A stretch of 64,000 nt of DNA from Tengunoibacter tsumagoiensis (GCF_003967535.1 NZ_BIFR01000002.1:434001-498000), one strand, 5' to 3'; shown: positions 1 to 8,667, counted from the stretch's first letter. Notes: generated from the letters alone by a model not told the origin. A program made the numbers and translations.

Positions 1-176
1 TGGTAAGTGAAGAGAATACACTGCTGTTAAATGTGCCATTAGGGAGCCCTGCCCTGTTTACGCGCCGCACAACCTATAGCGAGCGCGATATCCCCATTGA
101 ATACGCGCGATCTGTCTATTGTGGCAGCAAATATACCTTCTATACGAGCTTGAAACGCGATCAACTTGTTCCATAA
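1..176 (+). CDS. GntR-family regulator, C-terminal end (UTRA domain), partial
   Basis: The frame is open from base 3 and ends at TAA 174-176, giving the last 57 residues of a protein that starts outside the window. The residues RRTTYSERDIPIEYARSVY are typical of the final strands of a UTRA ligand-binding domain, the sensor of HutC-type GntR repressors such as NagR/DasR, which bind amino-sugar phosphates. It lies 100 bp upstream of murQ on the same strand, so it probably controls the recycling genes that follow. The DNA-binding half is not visible, so the exact subfamily is not shown. Confidence 0.75.
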   Translation, partial: VSEENTLLLNVPLGSPALFTRRTTYSERDIPIEYARSVYCGSKYTFYTSLKRDQLVP

Positions 177-212
177 TTCGTTGTGTTGCAACGGTTGAAG
201 CGCTTTTGAAAA

Positions 213-257
213 GAGACCTGCTTCAGTTAATACTGTGGTTGTCTGTAAGCAGGTTTC
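213..257 (+). promoter_or_regulatory. Inverted repeat in the murQ leader
   Basis: GAGACCTGCTT (213-223) is matched by AAGCAGGTTTC (247-257), with 10 of 11 positions complementary and a 23-base loop. It ends about 10 bases before the murQ ribosome-binding site. It could be an operator, the regulator's terminator or an attenuator; the sequence does not decide. Confidence 0.4.
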
Positions 258-276
258 ACGCTAAAGGAGAGAGGCT

Positions 277-1203
277 ATGGCAACCGAGCCAGAGACCAGT
301 GTGGCTGTAAGCGAGCTGGTAACCGAACAGGTGAACCCCGCTACAGTCGCCATCGACCAGATGAATGGGCATGAGATTGCCCGTGTGATGAACGACGAAG
401 ATGCCCAGGTAGCGCTGGCCATTAAGCAGGAGCTATCACAGATTGGCTTAGCCATCGAAGCTATAGCGGCTCGGATGAGGTCTGGTGGTCGTCTGCTCTA
501 TCTGGGAGCGGGGACTTCAGGTCGTCTCGGCGTGCTTGATGCCTCAGAATGTCCTCCAACGTTTAACGTTCCTTCTTCACTGGTCGTTGGGTGTCTGGCA
601 GGAGGCGATGAAGCGATTGCCCATGCAAGTGAGCAGGTGGAAGATAGCTATGAGTCTGGACTGGCTGATTGCCAGAGATTAGCGATTACTGCCCAGGATA
701 GTGTGGTCGCTCTGGCGGCAAGTGGGCGGACTCCGTATGCGCTGGCCGCAGCCGCATACGCGCGAGAGCAGGGAGCACTCAGCATTGGTCTGGCCTGTAA
801 TTCACCTTCCCCCCTGGCTGAACTGGTGGAGATTATGATTGCACCGGTGGTCGGGCCAGAAGTCATTACGGGTTCGACGCGACTGAAAGCGGGCACTGCC
901 CAGAAGATGGTGCTTAATATGCTTAGCACAGGCGTCATGGTTCTGCTGGGCAAGACCTATGGCAACCTGATGGTAGATGTGCAGGCCACAAATTATAAAC
1001 TTCATCAACGCGCTCTCAAGATTGTGCAGCTAGCGACCGGCTTCGATCCACAGCGTTCCGAAGAACTGCTTCAGCAAGCGGATGGAGAGACAAAGACCGC
1101 GATCGTCATGGGGAGAGCTCAGGTCTCTGCCCAGATAGCGCGTGAGCAGCTTGCGACCCATAATGCGATTCTTCGCACGACATTGGAAGCGCTAAACGTA
1201 TGA
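277..1203 (+). CDS. murQ: N-acetylmuramic acid 6-phosphate etherase
   Basis: MurQ cleaves the D-lactyl ether of N-acetylmuramic acid 6-phosphate to give N-acetylglucosamine 6-phosphate and lactate in the cytoplasm, a step of peptidoglycan recycling. The 308-residue length fits the family. The SIS sugar-phosphate fold is marked by GAGTSGRLGVLDASECPP at about residues 76-93, ASGRTPYAL around 149 and the signature GSTRLKAGTAQKMVLN near 197-212. AAAGGAGAGAGG lies just before the ATG. It begins an operon and overlaps the following kinase by 4 bases (ATGA), so the two are probably translated together. Confidence 0.95.
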   Translation: MATEPETSVAVSELVTEQVNPATVAIDQMNGHEIARVMNDEDAQVALAIKQELSQIGLAIEAIAARMRSGGRLLYLGAGTSGRLGVLDASECPPTFNVPSSLVVGCLAGGDEAIAHASEQVEDSYESGLADCQRLAITAQDSVVALAASGRTPYALAAAAYAREQGALSIGLACNSPSPLAELVEIMIAPVVGPEVITGSTRLKAGTAQKMVLNMLSTGVMVLLGKTYGNLMVDVQATNYKLHQRALKIVQLATGFDPQRSEELLQQADGETKTAIVMGRAQVSAQIAREQLATHNAILRTTLEALNV

Positions 1204-2150
1204 GTACGACCTTCCCACAAGAACCCCCCGAGGGCCTCTCGCACCAGTATTATCTAGGGATTGATGGCGGTGGAAGCAAGACCCTGGCAGTGATCGTGAA
1301 TGCCCAGGGTACAGAGGTTGGGCGAGGGTCAGCTGGCGGAGCTAACTATATGGCAATGGGGCTCGAAACGGCCCTCTCACACCTGCGATCTGCGGTTGAA
1401 GCCGCTTGCCAACAGGCACAGATTCAGCTTCCTGTTCGTATAGCCTGGTTAGGGTTGGCTGGTATTGATCGTCCTCAGGATCGAGAGCTGCTTTTGCCCC
1501 ATTTGCAATTTCTGGCTCACCATATTGAGCTGACTAACGATGCGAATCTGGCATTGAGCGCCCTTGACCAGGCGATGGGGGTGGTTTTAATTGCGGGCAC
1601 AGGTTCGATTGCCGTTGGCCGTAATGCGCAAGGTGTTGAAGCTCGTGCGGGTGGCTGGGGTCATCTGTTAGGCGATGAAGGGAGCGGCTATACATTGGGT
1701 CAGCAAGCGCTACAGGCAGCGGTTCGTGCTGCTGATGGACGTGCTCCACAGACCCTGCTCCTCAATGTCATCTTACAGCATTGGAGACTGGCCTGTGCCG
1801 ATGATCTGCTTCCACAGGTCTATACCAACCAGAATAAAGCCGAGATTGCCCAGCTCTCGACCTGTGTCTTCCAGGCCTGGCAGCAAGGCGATAGTAGCGC
1901 CGCACAGATTGTTTGGGAGGGAGCAAAAGAGCTTGCTCTGGCGGTACATACCGTGAGTCGAAAGCTTGGTCTTGAGGCCCAACCGCTCCCACTGGCTTTA
2001 GTCGGCGGACTGTTACTGCATCAACCAGAGTATCGTCAGCTCGTATTAAACTTTTTACAAGAGTGGCAGACGCCTGGACAGGTTGTGCTGGTGGCTGAGC
2101 CAGCTCTTAGCGCTGCACGAGGTGCTCTCACGCTTTCAACGTTGCTATAG
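1200..2150 (+). CDS. BadF/BadG-type amino-sugar kinase (MurK/NagK-like)
   Basis: A 316-residue member of the BadF/BadG/BcrA/BcrD ATPase family in the ASKHA fold. The phosphate-1 loop YLGIDGGGSKT is at about residues 18-28, the second loop is VLIAGTGSIAVG near 127, and GGWGHLLGDEGSGYTLG follows at about 150. Relatives phosphorylate N-acetylglucosamine and/or N-acetylmuramic acid. MurNAc kinase activity would supply the MurQ substrate. This assignment is inferred from the position between murQ and nagZ and from the known Clostridium acetobutylicum MurK, because sequence alone does not separate GlcNAc from MurNAc kinases. Confidence 0.85.
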   Translation: MSTTFPQEPPEGLSHQYYLGIDGGGSKTLAVIVNAQGTEVGRGSAGGANYMAMGLETALSHLRSAVEAACQQAQIQLPVRIAWLGLAGIDRPQDRELLLPHLQFLAHHIELTNDANLALSALDQAMGVVLIAGTGSIAVGRNAQGVEARAGGWGHLLGDEGSGYTLGQQALQAAVRAADGRAPQTLLLNVILQHWRLACADDLLPQVYTNQNKAEIAQLSTCVFQAWQQGDSSAAQIVWEGAKELALAVHTVSRKLGLEAQPLPLALVGGLLLHQPEYRQLVLNFLQEWQTPGQVVLVAEPALSAARGALTLSTLL

Positions 2151-2176
2151 GCTCACGCTTTCAACTTTGTCATAGG
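2127..2176 (+). repeat. Tandem 25-bp imperfect duplication at the kinase stop codon
   Basis: Two abutting 25-base units, 2127-2151 and 2152-2176, both begin CTCACGCTTTCAAC and end ATAGG. The first carries the last codons and stop of the kinase gene; the second ends at the ribosome-binding site of nagZ. Confidence 0.8.
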
Positions 2177-2188
2177 AAGGAACTACTC

Positions 2189-3814
2189 ATGTTGGATACG
2201 TCAAAAACCACTCAGGCTGCACCCTTAACCGAAGGTATGTCCCTGGAAGAGCTGATAGGCCAGGTACTCATGTTTGGCTTTGAGGGGACGACGGTCCCTG
2301 CTCATTTCGCCGAACTGCTCCGCACCAATCATATTGGCAATGTGATCTTCTTTGCTCGCAATGTTCACGATGTCGAGCAGATTCAGGCGTTGACCGCTGA
2401 ACTCCAGCGCATTGCTCAAGAAGCTGGTCAGCGCTATCCGCTGCTGATTAGTATCGATCAAGAAAATGGTATGGTTCGTCGCTTCGGTGACAGCACCACC
2501 ACCTTTCCAGGGAATATGGCGCTGGGAGCTATTGGTTCAGAAGAGATGGCGCGCGCGATCGCCACAGCAACGGGACGTGAGCTCAGAGCTCTGGGCATTA
2601 ACATGAACCTTGCTCCTGTTGTGGATATCAACAATAATCCCTTGAATCCTGTTATCGGAGTCCGCTCGTTTGGCGAAGATCCGCAGATGGTCGGGCGATT
2701 GGGTGTGGCAATGCTTGAGGGCTACCGCGATGCAGGTGTCGTAACCTGTCTGAAGCATTTTCCTGGACATGGTGATACCGCAGTAGATTCCCATGAAGCC
2801 CTTCCATCTATCCCTTACGAACAGGAGCGCTTAGATGCCATTGAATTGATCCCGTTTAAACAGGGGATCGCAGCAGGAGCGGACAGTATTATGGTCGCTC
2901 ATCTGGCCCTCCCTGCTCTTATAACTGATAGCTCGCTTCCAGCCAGCCTCTCACCAGAGATTATTCGCAACCTTCTGCGTCAACAACTCGGCTATCAGGG
3001 AATGATTATCACCGATTGCCTGGAGATGAATGCAGTCTCGGAGACATTGGGGACTGAATCAGGCGCTCTCCGAGCCCTTCAAGCGGGCGCTGATATCGCA
3101 TTGGTCTCACATACCTACCAGCGGCAGCTTGGGAGTATTCAAGCGATCAAAGCCGCACTTGAAGCGGGCACGCTCTCACTGGAGACCATACGAGAGGCCG
3201 CTGAGCACGTCCTTCAACTGAAGGCTCGCCTCCCGTCCTGGGAAGATCAGACAGCGCCAGCAACTGACGTTATCGGCAGCGCTGCTCATCAACAACTGCG
3301 TGATCAAGCTTATGAGCAGGCAATCACTGTCGTGAAAAATGAACAACAGTTAATCCCCTTGCATATAAATGCAGATCAGCGTCTGCTCGTCCTTTTCAGC
3401 GAGATGGGGAGTCAGACGCAGGCGGTCGATGCCTTCCAGCCAGAAGAAGCCCTCCTGTCCTGTCTGAAGAAGCACTATCCCCAGCTCACGAGTTATACCG
3501 TTTTACGAACTGCAAATGAGCACGAGCAGGCACAATTCCAGCAGCGATTGGCAGAGGCTGATATTATCCTCGTTGTGACCATTAATGCCAGCTTAGATCC
3601 CTTTCAGGCAGAGGTCATGCAGCAGGTACTCAGAACAGGAAAAGCCACCATTGGGCTGGCGATCTATAATCCCTATGATCTCCTGGCTTTTCCAGAATTG
3701 AAGACATATCTTGTCACCTATGAAGTAACTGAACCCGCTTTGCAAGCTGCTGCCCGTGTCATCAGTGGCGATATTGTGGCGCTGGGGAAGTTACCTGTAA
3801 GCCTGGCCCAGTAA
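2189..3814 (+). CDS. nagZ: GH3 beta-N-acetylglucosaminidase
   Basis: A 541-residue family 3 glycoside hydrolase. The NagZ signature KHFPGHGDTAVDSH at about residues 190-203 supplies the Asp-His acid/base pair typical of bacterial N-acetylglucosaminidases. IITDCLEMNAV near 271-281 holds the expected nucleophile Asp. A further alpha/beta domain follows (about 350-541), as in Bacillus NagZ and unlike the one-domain enterobacterial enzyme. No signal peptide is visible, so it probably acts inside the cell on GlcNAc-MurNAc disaccharides, feeding the kinase and etherase upstream. AGGAAGG precedes the ATG. Confidence 0.92.
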   Translation: MLDTSKTTQAAPLTEGMSLEELIGQVLMFGFEGTTVPAHFAELLRTNHIGNVIFFARNVHDVEQIQALTAELQRIAQEAGQRYPLLISIDQENGMVRRFGDSTTTFPGNMALGAIGSEEMARAIATATGRELRALGINMNLAPVVDINNNPLNPVIGVRSFGEDPQMVGRLGVAMLEGYRDAGVVTCLKHFPGHGDTAVDSHEALPSIPYEQERLDAIELIPFKQGIAAGADSIMVAHLALPALITDSSLPASLSPEIIRNLLRQQLGYQGMIITDCLEMNAVSETLGTESGALRALQAGADIALVSHTYQRQLGSIQAIKAALEAGTLSLETIREAAEHVLQLKARLPSWEDQTAPATDVIGSAAHQQLRDQAYEQAITVVKNEQQLIPLHINADQRLLVLFSEMGSQTQAVDAFQPEEALLSCLKKHYPQLTSYTVLRTANEHEQAQFQQRLAEADIILVVTINASLDPFQAEVMQQVLRTGKATIGLAIYNPYDLLAFPELKTYLVTYEVTEPALQAAARVISGDIVALGKLPVSLAQ

Positions 3815-3834
3815 CTGTTGGAACGGATTGTAGT

Positions 3835-4812
3835 ATGAAAAAGCAAGAGATCGATATTCAAGCGTATAGCTCTCAGCATGATGTGGCAGCCGTTGCAGCA
3901 CTCTGGCAAGAGCTCCTTGGGCAGACCTGGCCGTTGAACCAGTACCGGCTGGAGCTTGTGCTGGCTGGATCGCAGCCACAGCACTTTGTGGCGCGTTCCG
4001 AGAGTGGTCGTGTGCTTGGATTTGTCGCGACCTTTCGACGTCAGCGTGAGGGTGAGACCATAGGGCATATAGGAGCGCTATTGGTTGCTTCAGATCAACA
4101 GCGACGGGGACTGGGCAGCCAGCTTCATGCAACCGCTCTCGCATATCTGTACGGTACAGGCGTTACCGCCGTTCAGCTTGGGAGTATTACACCACGTTTC
4201 TGGTGTGGCGTGCCGGAGAACCTTCCCACCGCCACCGCCTTTTTTCGCAAGCAAGGTTGGGCGCTTGGGGAAGCCGAACATGGGGACGGGGTAGTCTATG
4301 ATCTCGTACAGGATCTGAGTACCTATGAGATTCCTCCGCGTATCGTCCAGCGCATGCAGCAGGAACGGATCACATTGGAGACGTGCACAGACGCCAACGT
4401 TGCCGATGTGCTGGCCTTTGAAGGGCACCATTTTCCGCATTGGCTTCCCGCCTATCAGGAAGCTGTGGCCATGGGCGATAGACAGGATCTGCTGGCAGCT
4501 CGCGATGAACAGGGCCAGGTTATTGGTACACTATTGCTCTACGCTCCCAATTCTCATAGTCATCGTACAGAATTGATCTGGCAGGGACTTCTGGGAGAAG
4601 ATGCAGGTGCGATGGGCTCAGTTGGAGTAGCCGAGAGCGAGCGTGGAAGAGGGATTGGGATTGCGCTCGTCGCATATGGTAGTGCCATTCAGCGGGCGCG
4701 TGGAGTGCGTAACTGCCTGATCGATTGGGTTGAGCTGACCGACTTCTATGCTAAGGATGGCTATACTAGATGGCGTAAATACGCCACAAGCTGGCGTGTA
4801 CTCCCAAAATAA
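3835..4812 (+). CDS. Tandem-GNAT N-acetyltransferase (GlmA-like)
   Basis: A 325-residue protein with two GNAT domains. The acetyl-CoA loop of the first is QQRRGLGSQL at about residues 86-95, and that of the second is SERGRGIGIAL near 268-278. It starts 20 bases after nagZ and ends the operon. In Clostridium acetobutylicum a two-domain GNAT, GlmA, acetylates glucosamine and glucosaminides and is encoded with nagZ and murK. The same order here suggests it re-acetylates de-N-acetylated wall sugars so NagZ and the kinase can use them. The function is inferred from context. Confidence 0.72.
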   Translation: MKKQEIDIQAYSSQHDVAAVAALWQELLGQTWPLNQYRLELVLAGSQPQHFVARSESGRVLGFVATFRRQREGETIGHIGALLVASDQQRRGLGSQLHATALAYLYGTGVTAVQLGSITPRFWCGVPENLPTATAFFRKQGWALGEAEHGDGVVYDLVQDLSTYEIPPRIVQRMQQERITLETCTDANVADVLAFEGHHFPHWLPAYQEAVAMGDRQDLLAARDEQGQVIGTLLLYAPNSHSHRTELIWQGLLGEDAGAMGSVGVAESERGRGIGIALVAYGSAIQRARGVRNCLIDWVELTDFYAKDGYTRWRKYATSWRVLPK

Positions 4813-4817
4813 TGCAA

Positions 4818-4859
4818 GAACAAGCCGCCTTTCGGCATATGCGCGAAGGCGGCCTGTTC
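4818..4859. terminator. Hairpin between glmA-like gene and hsp20
   Basis: GAACAAGCCGCCTTTCG pairs with CGCGAAGGCGGCCTGTTC around a short loop. It lies between two convergent genes and may serve both; no long T run is present on the plus strand. Confidence 0.65.
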
Positions 4860-4914
4860 GTTCACGAGTCGAGTCGTAGTGATTGTGCGGTCTTTTGCCT
4901 ATTGGGCCTGTTTG

Positions 4915-5346
4915 TTAACGAACCGTATTGATTTTGATCGTGCGAGCTTTCGCATGCTCAGCTTTTGGCAGGGTCAGAGTCAGAATGCCATCGGTATAGC
5001 GGGCCTCCACACCCTCTGAGTTAATAGGAGCTGGGAGCGTAAACGACTGCTGATATTTACCGGACTGGAAGCCGTTCCAGTGAACGTGAGCGCCCTCAGG
5101 GGCTTGCCACTTTGTCTCCCATTTCAGGCTCACAACCTCTTGCTGAACCGTAATCTCCACATCTTCAGCCTTGACGCCAGGCATAGGAATCTGAAGCGTA
5201 AAACCTTCGCTGGTCTCATATAGATTTGCGCCAGTTGCGCGAGTGCCACCACGAGGAGCAATGACGCTCTCCTCAAAAAGACGATCCATCGCATCACGCA
5301 GAGAGACAACCTCAGAGAAGGGATTGTACCGAGTCACATTTGTCAT
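4915..5346 (-). CDS. Hsp20/alpha-crystallin small heat-shock protein
   Basis: A 143-residue protein with a short N-terminal arm (RYNPFSEVVSLRDAMDRLFE) typical of bacterial Hsp20 proteins, followed by an alpha-crystallin domain. The latter is seen in QIPMPGVKAEDVEITV and in the end segment YTDGILTLTLPKAE, which matches the family's GxLTLxLPK strand. These proteins hold unfolding proteins in oligomers without ATP. AAAGGAG lies before the start on the minus strand. It is monocistronic; no CIRCE-type repeat is obvious upstream. Confidence 0.93.
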   Translation of the reverse strand: MTNVTRYNPFSEVVSLRDAMDRLFEESVIAPRGGTRATGANLYETSEGFTLQIPMPGVKAEDVEITVQQEVVSLKWETKWQAPEGAHVHWNGFQSGKYQQSFTLPAPINSEGVEARYTDGILTLTLPKAEHAKARTIKINTVR

Positions 5347-5657
5347 TGCTATTCTCCTTTATGCATAGAGTGTTTATCTACTATTTGATAAGAAGGAAGC
5401 TGTTCTGTCTTCACTTCTCGTCGTTCATTTTTCTTTCTGTGGATACTATACATCGGGATCTGTTAGAGCAACGTAAGCGAACTGTTAGAGGAATATTAGA
5501 AAGTTTGATACTGATGCTATCAAGGTGATCTGTTGAAGATGTGAATAGCTTATCTGGCCGCTTTGCTGACTCCAGCTCTTCTGCTCTATCATATATTAAG
5601 AAGGCCGAAAGAGCTGGAGTGCATGCGCCTGATTAATTGAAAACAGGGGTATCTGAA
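5347..5657. other. Intergenic region between hsp20 and the TnpB gene
   Basis: No credible gene is seen. It must hold the hsp20 promoter on the minus strand. It contains a perfect 12-base inverted repeat, ACTCCAGCTCTT (5569-5580) with AAGAGCTGGAGT (5609-5620), which could be the left-end hairpin of the TnpB-bearing element. Confidence 0.5.
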
Positions 5658-5687
5658 GTTGACAAAAAGAGCAAATCATGCTATACT
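5658..5687 (+). promoter_or_regulatory. Sigma-70-type promoter of the TnpB gene
   Basis: TTGACA, a 17-base spacer and TATACT form a near-consensus promoter. Transcription would start about 25 bases before the TTG start codon. Positions may be off by one base. Confidence 0.75.
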
Positions 5688-5719
5688 TTACTTGGTATCA
5701 CTACAGGAGGTATCATCAG

Positions 5720-7603
5720 TTGAAAGCGCAAAGCTTGTCATTCCCCATTCGGTTGCCCGAAGCCATACAGGCTGAGGCGTTGCGTTTGCTTGATGCTTCC
5801 CATGGTGCAATCAATGCCATTGTATGCGAGTTGTGGCCTCAACTTGATCTGTTTGCAGCTGATCGGCGAGGACCCGCCTGGAAGCAGGTCGAGAAACATC
5901 TTATTACTCGTAATGGGCATGGCAGCCGCCAGCAACGCAATGAATGGGAGAGCGCTGGCAGAATTCTCCGGGCCCAGGCCACTCGCAAGCAGATCTTTGA
6001 AACGGTGGTGCCTCTGCTCACCGATGCCTTGATCCGTCCCGCTGATGAGAAACGGCCTGCTCGCAAAGACCACCGCGCCATCAGTGATCAGGTTCGTGCT
6101 TTACGCACCCAACTCCGTGACGAGGGTGAGGATGTTGATGCCTTTATGGCGATGACCAATGTTTTGGAGCAGGCGTGCAACGTCTTTTTGCGAACCGGCA
6201 CGTTCCCCCAAACCTATTCAGAGCTTCAACCCGTTCCCGTTCACTCCGCCGGACAGATCACCTTTGCGGGTGATGATGGTATGCTCAAAGGGCAAACGTA
6301 TCGTGCCCGCATCGAACACCGTCTCTTTTGCGATCTTGCCAGCCATGAAGAGTGCACGAACGCGAGCCTGTGGCTACGCTTGAAAGCTCCCGATGAGCAG
6401 CACAAGTGGGCGTGGGGAGCATGGAGCGTCGAGATCCCCTTGCCAGAGGTGGTCTGCGGGTATCTTGATCAAGGAGCTACGACACAGGCACCGACCTTGC
6501 GCGAGGTGCGAGGCGATGACGGGCAACGTCTAGTCGTGCTCGATCTGATCCTCGAAGTTCCCGCAAAATACGTCTCCGATCTGGTACAGGAAAAACGAAT
6601 TCTAGGTTTTGATTGGGGGGTGCGCTCGCTCATCACCGTCTCCATCCTCGAAAAGCCTGATGTCGATGGCGAGCCTCCCAGGCAGATGAGCCGTCCTGTG
6701 TTTCTTGATACTGGAGCCCTCGATGGCAAACAGGCGAGACTGCGCCGGGAAATCGATAGGCTCAAATCCTGTAAACAACGCTACGATACACTCATTGAAC
6801 AGGCTCAGCAGGCGTCTAAGAAGCAGCGCATACCACTCCCCCCACACTTTGCAGAGTGGCAAACACGTACAGAGGGATACGAGAAGCGCATTGGGCAGTG
6901 TTGGGACATGTATGCCCGTCGGAACCAGGAAGTGGCCCACCTGGCGGCAAATCTGCTGATCCTGCTGGCGCTCCTCTTTGATTGCCGCATTATCTGTGGC
7001 GAGAACCTGACCACCCTCAAAACGATTGGACGGGGCAGAGGCGTGCGTGGGCGATTCCGCAACTGGCGGAACAACACGACGGTGCGGGGAGAATTGTGGC
7101 GCGTACTGAAATACAAGTGCTACCTTGCTGGGATACGGACGCGCACGGTGGAACCTCGCGGCACAACGCACACGTGCCCACGGTGTCACGAGCCCGCTCG
7201 AACGTTTGCCTCGCCAGCGTCAGCAGATCGGCGCAAGGCCATCGACTGGGGAGCGTGGCTGTGCTGTGAAAACCCGGCATGTGGCTGGAACGGGGCACGC
7301 GACTATGCAGCGAGCCTCAACATTGCCGCATTAGGCATCGCTTTTCTTCGGACCTATTGCGAAACCGGAACCTATCGAGGGTTTCGCATGACCTCTCAGG
7401 AGGTTAAGCCTTGCTCATACATTGGGCAAGGTGCGACACAACTGTTGCTGTCGCAGGGTTTCACTACCCGCCCTATCAAGGGAAAACACGTTTACTATGC
7501 TGGTTGGTCCTATTCCATTCGTCTTTGCACTTCTCATCCCGCAACAACGCTTGCCATTCTTTCAACCTCTCAACTCAGGAAGAATGTGCTCAGAAGTGCG
7601 TAA
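5720..7603 (+). CDS. Large TnpB-family RNA-guided nuclease
   Basis: The longest frame begins with ATG at 5678, but that ATG overlaps the -10 box. A TTG at 5720 follows AGGAGG by 9 bases and is the likely start, giving 627 residues. RuvC-like acidic sites are present: Asp in ILGFDWGVRSL, Glu in IICGENLTTL and Asp in NGARDYAASLN. A zinc ribbon lies before the last site (CPRC ... CENPAC). TnpB proteins cut DNA guided by an RNA from the element's right end. This one is far longer than the usual 400 or so residues, with a long N-terminal region and about 80 residues after the last catalytic Asp. Confidence 0.85.
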   Translation: MKAQSLSFPIRLPEAIQAEALRLLDASHGAINAIVCELWPQLDLFAADRRGPAWKQVEKHLITRNGHGSRQQRNEWESAGRILRAQATRKQIFETVVPLLTDALIRPADEKRPARKDHRAISDQVRALRTQLRDEGEDVDAFMAMTNVLEQACNVFLRTGTFPQTYSELQPVPVHSAGQITFAGDDGMLKGQTYRARIEHRLFCDLASHEECTNASLWLRLKAPDEQHKWAWGAWSVEIPLPEVVCGYLDQGATTQAPTLREVRGDDGQRLVVLDLILEVPAKYVSDLVQEKRILGFDWGVRSLITVSILEKPDVDGEPPRQMSRPVFLDTGALDGKQARLRREIDRLKSCKQRYDTLIEQAQQASKKQRIPLPPHFAEWQTRTEGYEKRIGQCWDMYARRNQEVAHLAANLLILLALLFDCRIICGENLTTLKTIGRGRGVRGRFRNWRNNTTVRGELWRVLKYKCYLAGIRTRTVEPRGTTHTCPRCHEPARTFASPASADRRKAIDWGAWLCCENPACGWNGARDYAASLNIAALGIAFLRTYCETGTYRGFRMTSQEVKPCSYIGQGATQLLLSQGFTTRPIKGKHVYYAGWSYSIRLCTSHPATTLAILSTSQLRKNVLRSA

Positions 7604-7658
7604 TGTTCGCATAGTATCGTGTTTTGGCAACGGTCCAATTGCCTGTAAACAATTCTTT

Positions 7659-8654
7659 TCAGATGAGAACCTCGGGATTGACAATATTGGGCGGACGTTC
7701 TCCCTGTGTGTGAGCAATAATATTGTCACAGGCCATCAGTGCCATCCGTGTGCGTGTTTCTTGAGTTGCACTTCCAACATGGGGAAGAAGCACAACATTC
7801 TCCATTGCCAGTAAGTCAGGCTCAACAGCAGGCTCATGCTCAAAAACATCGAGCCCCGCGCCAGCAATCACCCCTTGCTTGAGGGCCTTCACCAGTGCTT
7901 TTTCATCGACCAGAGGACCACGTGCCGTATTAATCAAGATGCCCGTTGGTTTCATAAGGGCCAACTGCTGTTCTCCAATCAGATGATGGCTGGTAGCTGA
8001 ATATGGGAGATGAAGACTTACAAAATCTGCCTGCTGCAAGAGCTCTTGAAATGGAGTATATGTCAGATGATAGAGCTGTTCTTGTTCTTGCGCCAGGCGC
8101 TGGCGATTGTAGTACAGGATCTTCATATCAAATCCACTGGCTCGTCGGGCCATGGTCAGTCCAATGCGACCAGCGCCAATAATGCCCAGCGTTGCATGAT
8201 GGACATCCGCGCCACAGAGAAGTTGAGGGCGAATCCCCACAAAGCGGCCAGCTCGTAAAAAGCGTTCAGCCTCTCCCATCCGGCGAGCTGTGGCCAGGAG
8301 AAGGCCAAAGGCGAGATCAGCAGTCGTATCAGAGAGCACTCCAGGCGTATTGGTTATGATGATACCCAGGCGAGTAGCAGCAGCCACATCAATATTGTTA
8401 TAACCAACGGCCATATTGGCAACCAATTGGAGCGCTGGTTGTTGTGCAATACAGGCCTTTAAGAAGGCTTCATCAATGCTATCAACAGGTGTGCTCAGAA
8501 GATAGGTATGGGAGGGTCCACGCCGTAGTAATTCGGCGTGAGACCAGATGCTCTCCTCAGCAGTTGCACTCTCAACAATGCCAACCTGTTCCAGTCTGGG
8601 ATAGGCAACATCGGCTATGCGTTGTGTTACGAGAATGGTTGGTCGTACAGTCAT
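7659..8654 (-). CDS. D-2-hydroxyacid dehydrogenase (glyoxylate/hydroxypyruvate reductase type)
   Basis: A 332-residue NAD(P)-dependent D-isomer-specific dehydrogenase. The dinucleotide-binding loop is LGIIGAGRIGLTMARR. The catalytic Arg is in INTARGPLVDE, the Glu in DVFEHEPAVE and the His in LLPHVGSAT, in family order. Relatives reduce glyoxylate or hydroxypyruvate, or oxidise D-glycerate; the substrate cannot be read here. The ATG at 8654 follows AAGGAAAATGTG; the frame extends further upstream but overlaps the preceding gene. It lies 13 bases after the acetyltransferase gene, so the two form an operon. Confidence 0.9.
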   Translation of the reverse strand: MTVRPTILVTQRIADVAYPRLEQVGIVESATAEESIWSHAELLRRGPSHTYLLSTPVDSIDEAFLKACIAQQPALQLVANMAVGYNNIDVAAATRLGIIITNTPGVLSDTTADLAFGLLLATARRMGEAERFLRAGRFVGIRPQLLCGADVHHATLGIIGAGRIGLTMARRASGFDMKILYYNRQRLAQEQEQLYHLTYTPFQELLQQADFVSLHLPYSATSHHLIGEQQLALMKPTGILINTARGPLVDEKALVKALKQGVIAGAGLDVFEHEPAVEPDLLAMENVVLLPHVGSATQETRTRMALMACDNIIAHTQGERPPNIVNPEVLI

Positions 8655-8667
8655 CACATTTTCCTTA

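Larger units (their letters stand above)
5569..7643 (+). mobile_element. Probable IS200/IS605-type element carrying only tnpB (ends uncertain)
   Basis: The region contains a TnpB nuclease gene, an upstream 12-base inverted repeat and a small 3' hairpin (GGCAA...TTGCC, about 7626-7643). There is no Y1 transposase gene, so any movement would need TnpA supplied elsewhere. The borders are guesses from the hairpins; no duplicated target was seen, as expected for this superfamily. Confidence 0.4.

Noticed and set aside
6602..7189. 195-codon minus-strand frame opposite the large TnpB gene
   Set aside because: Antisense shadow of conserved RuvC coding sequence, with no supporting start.
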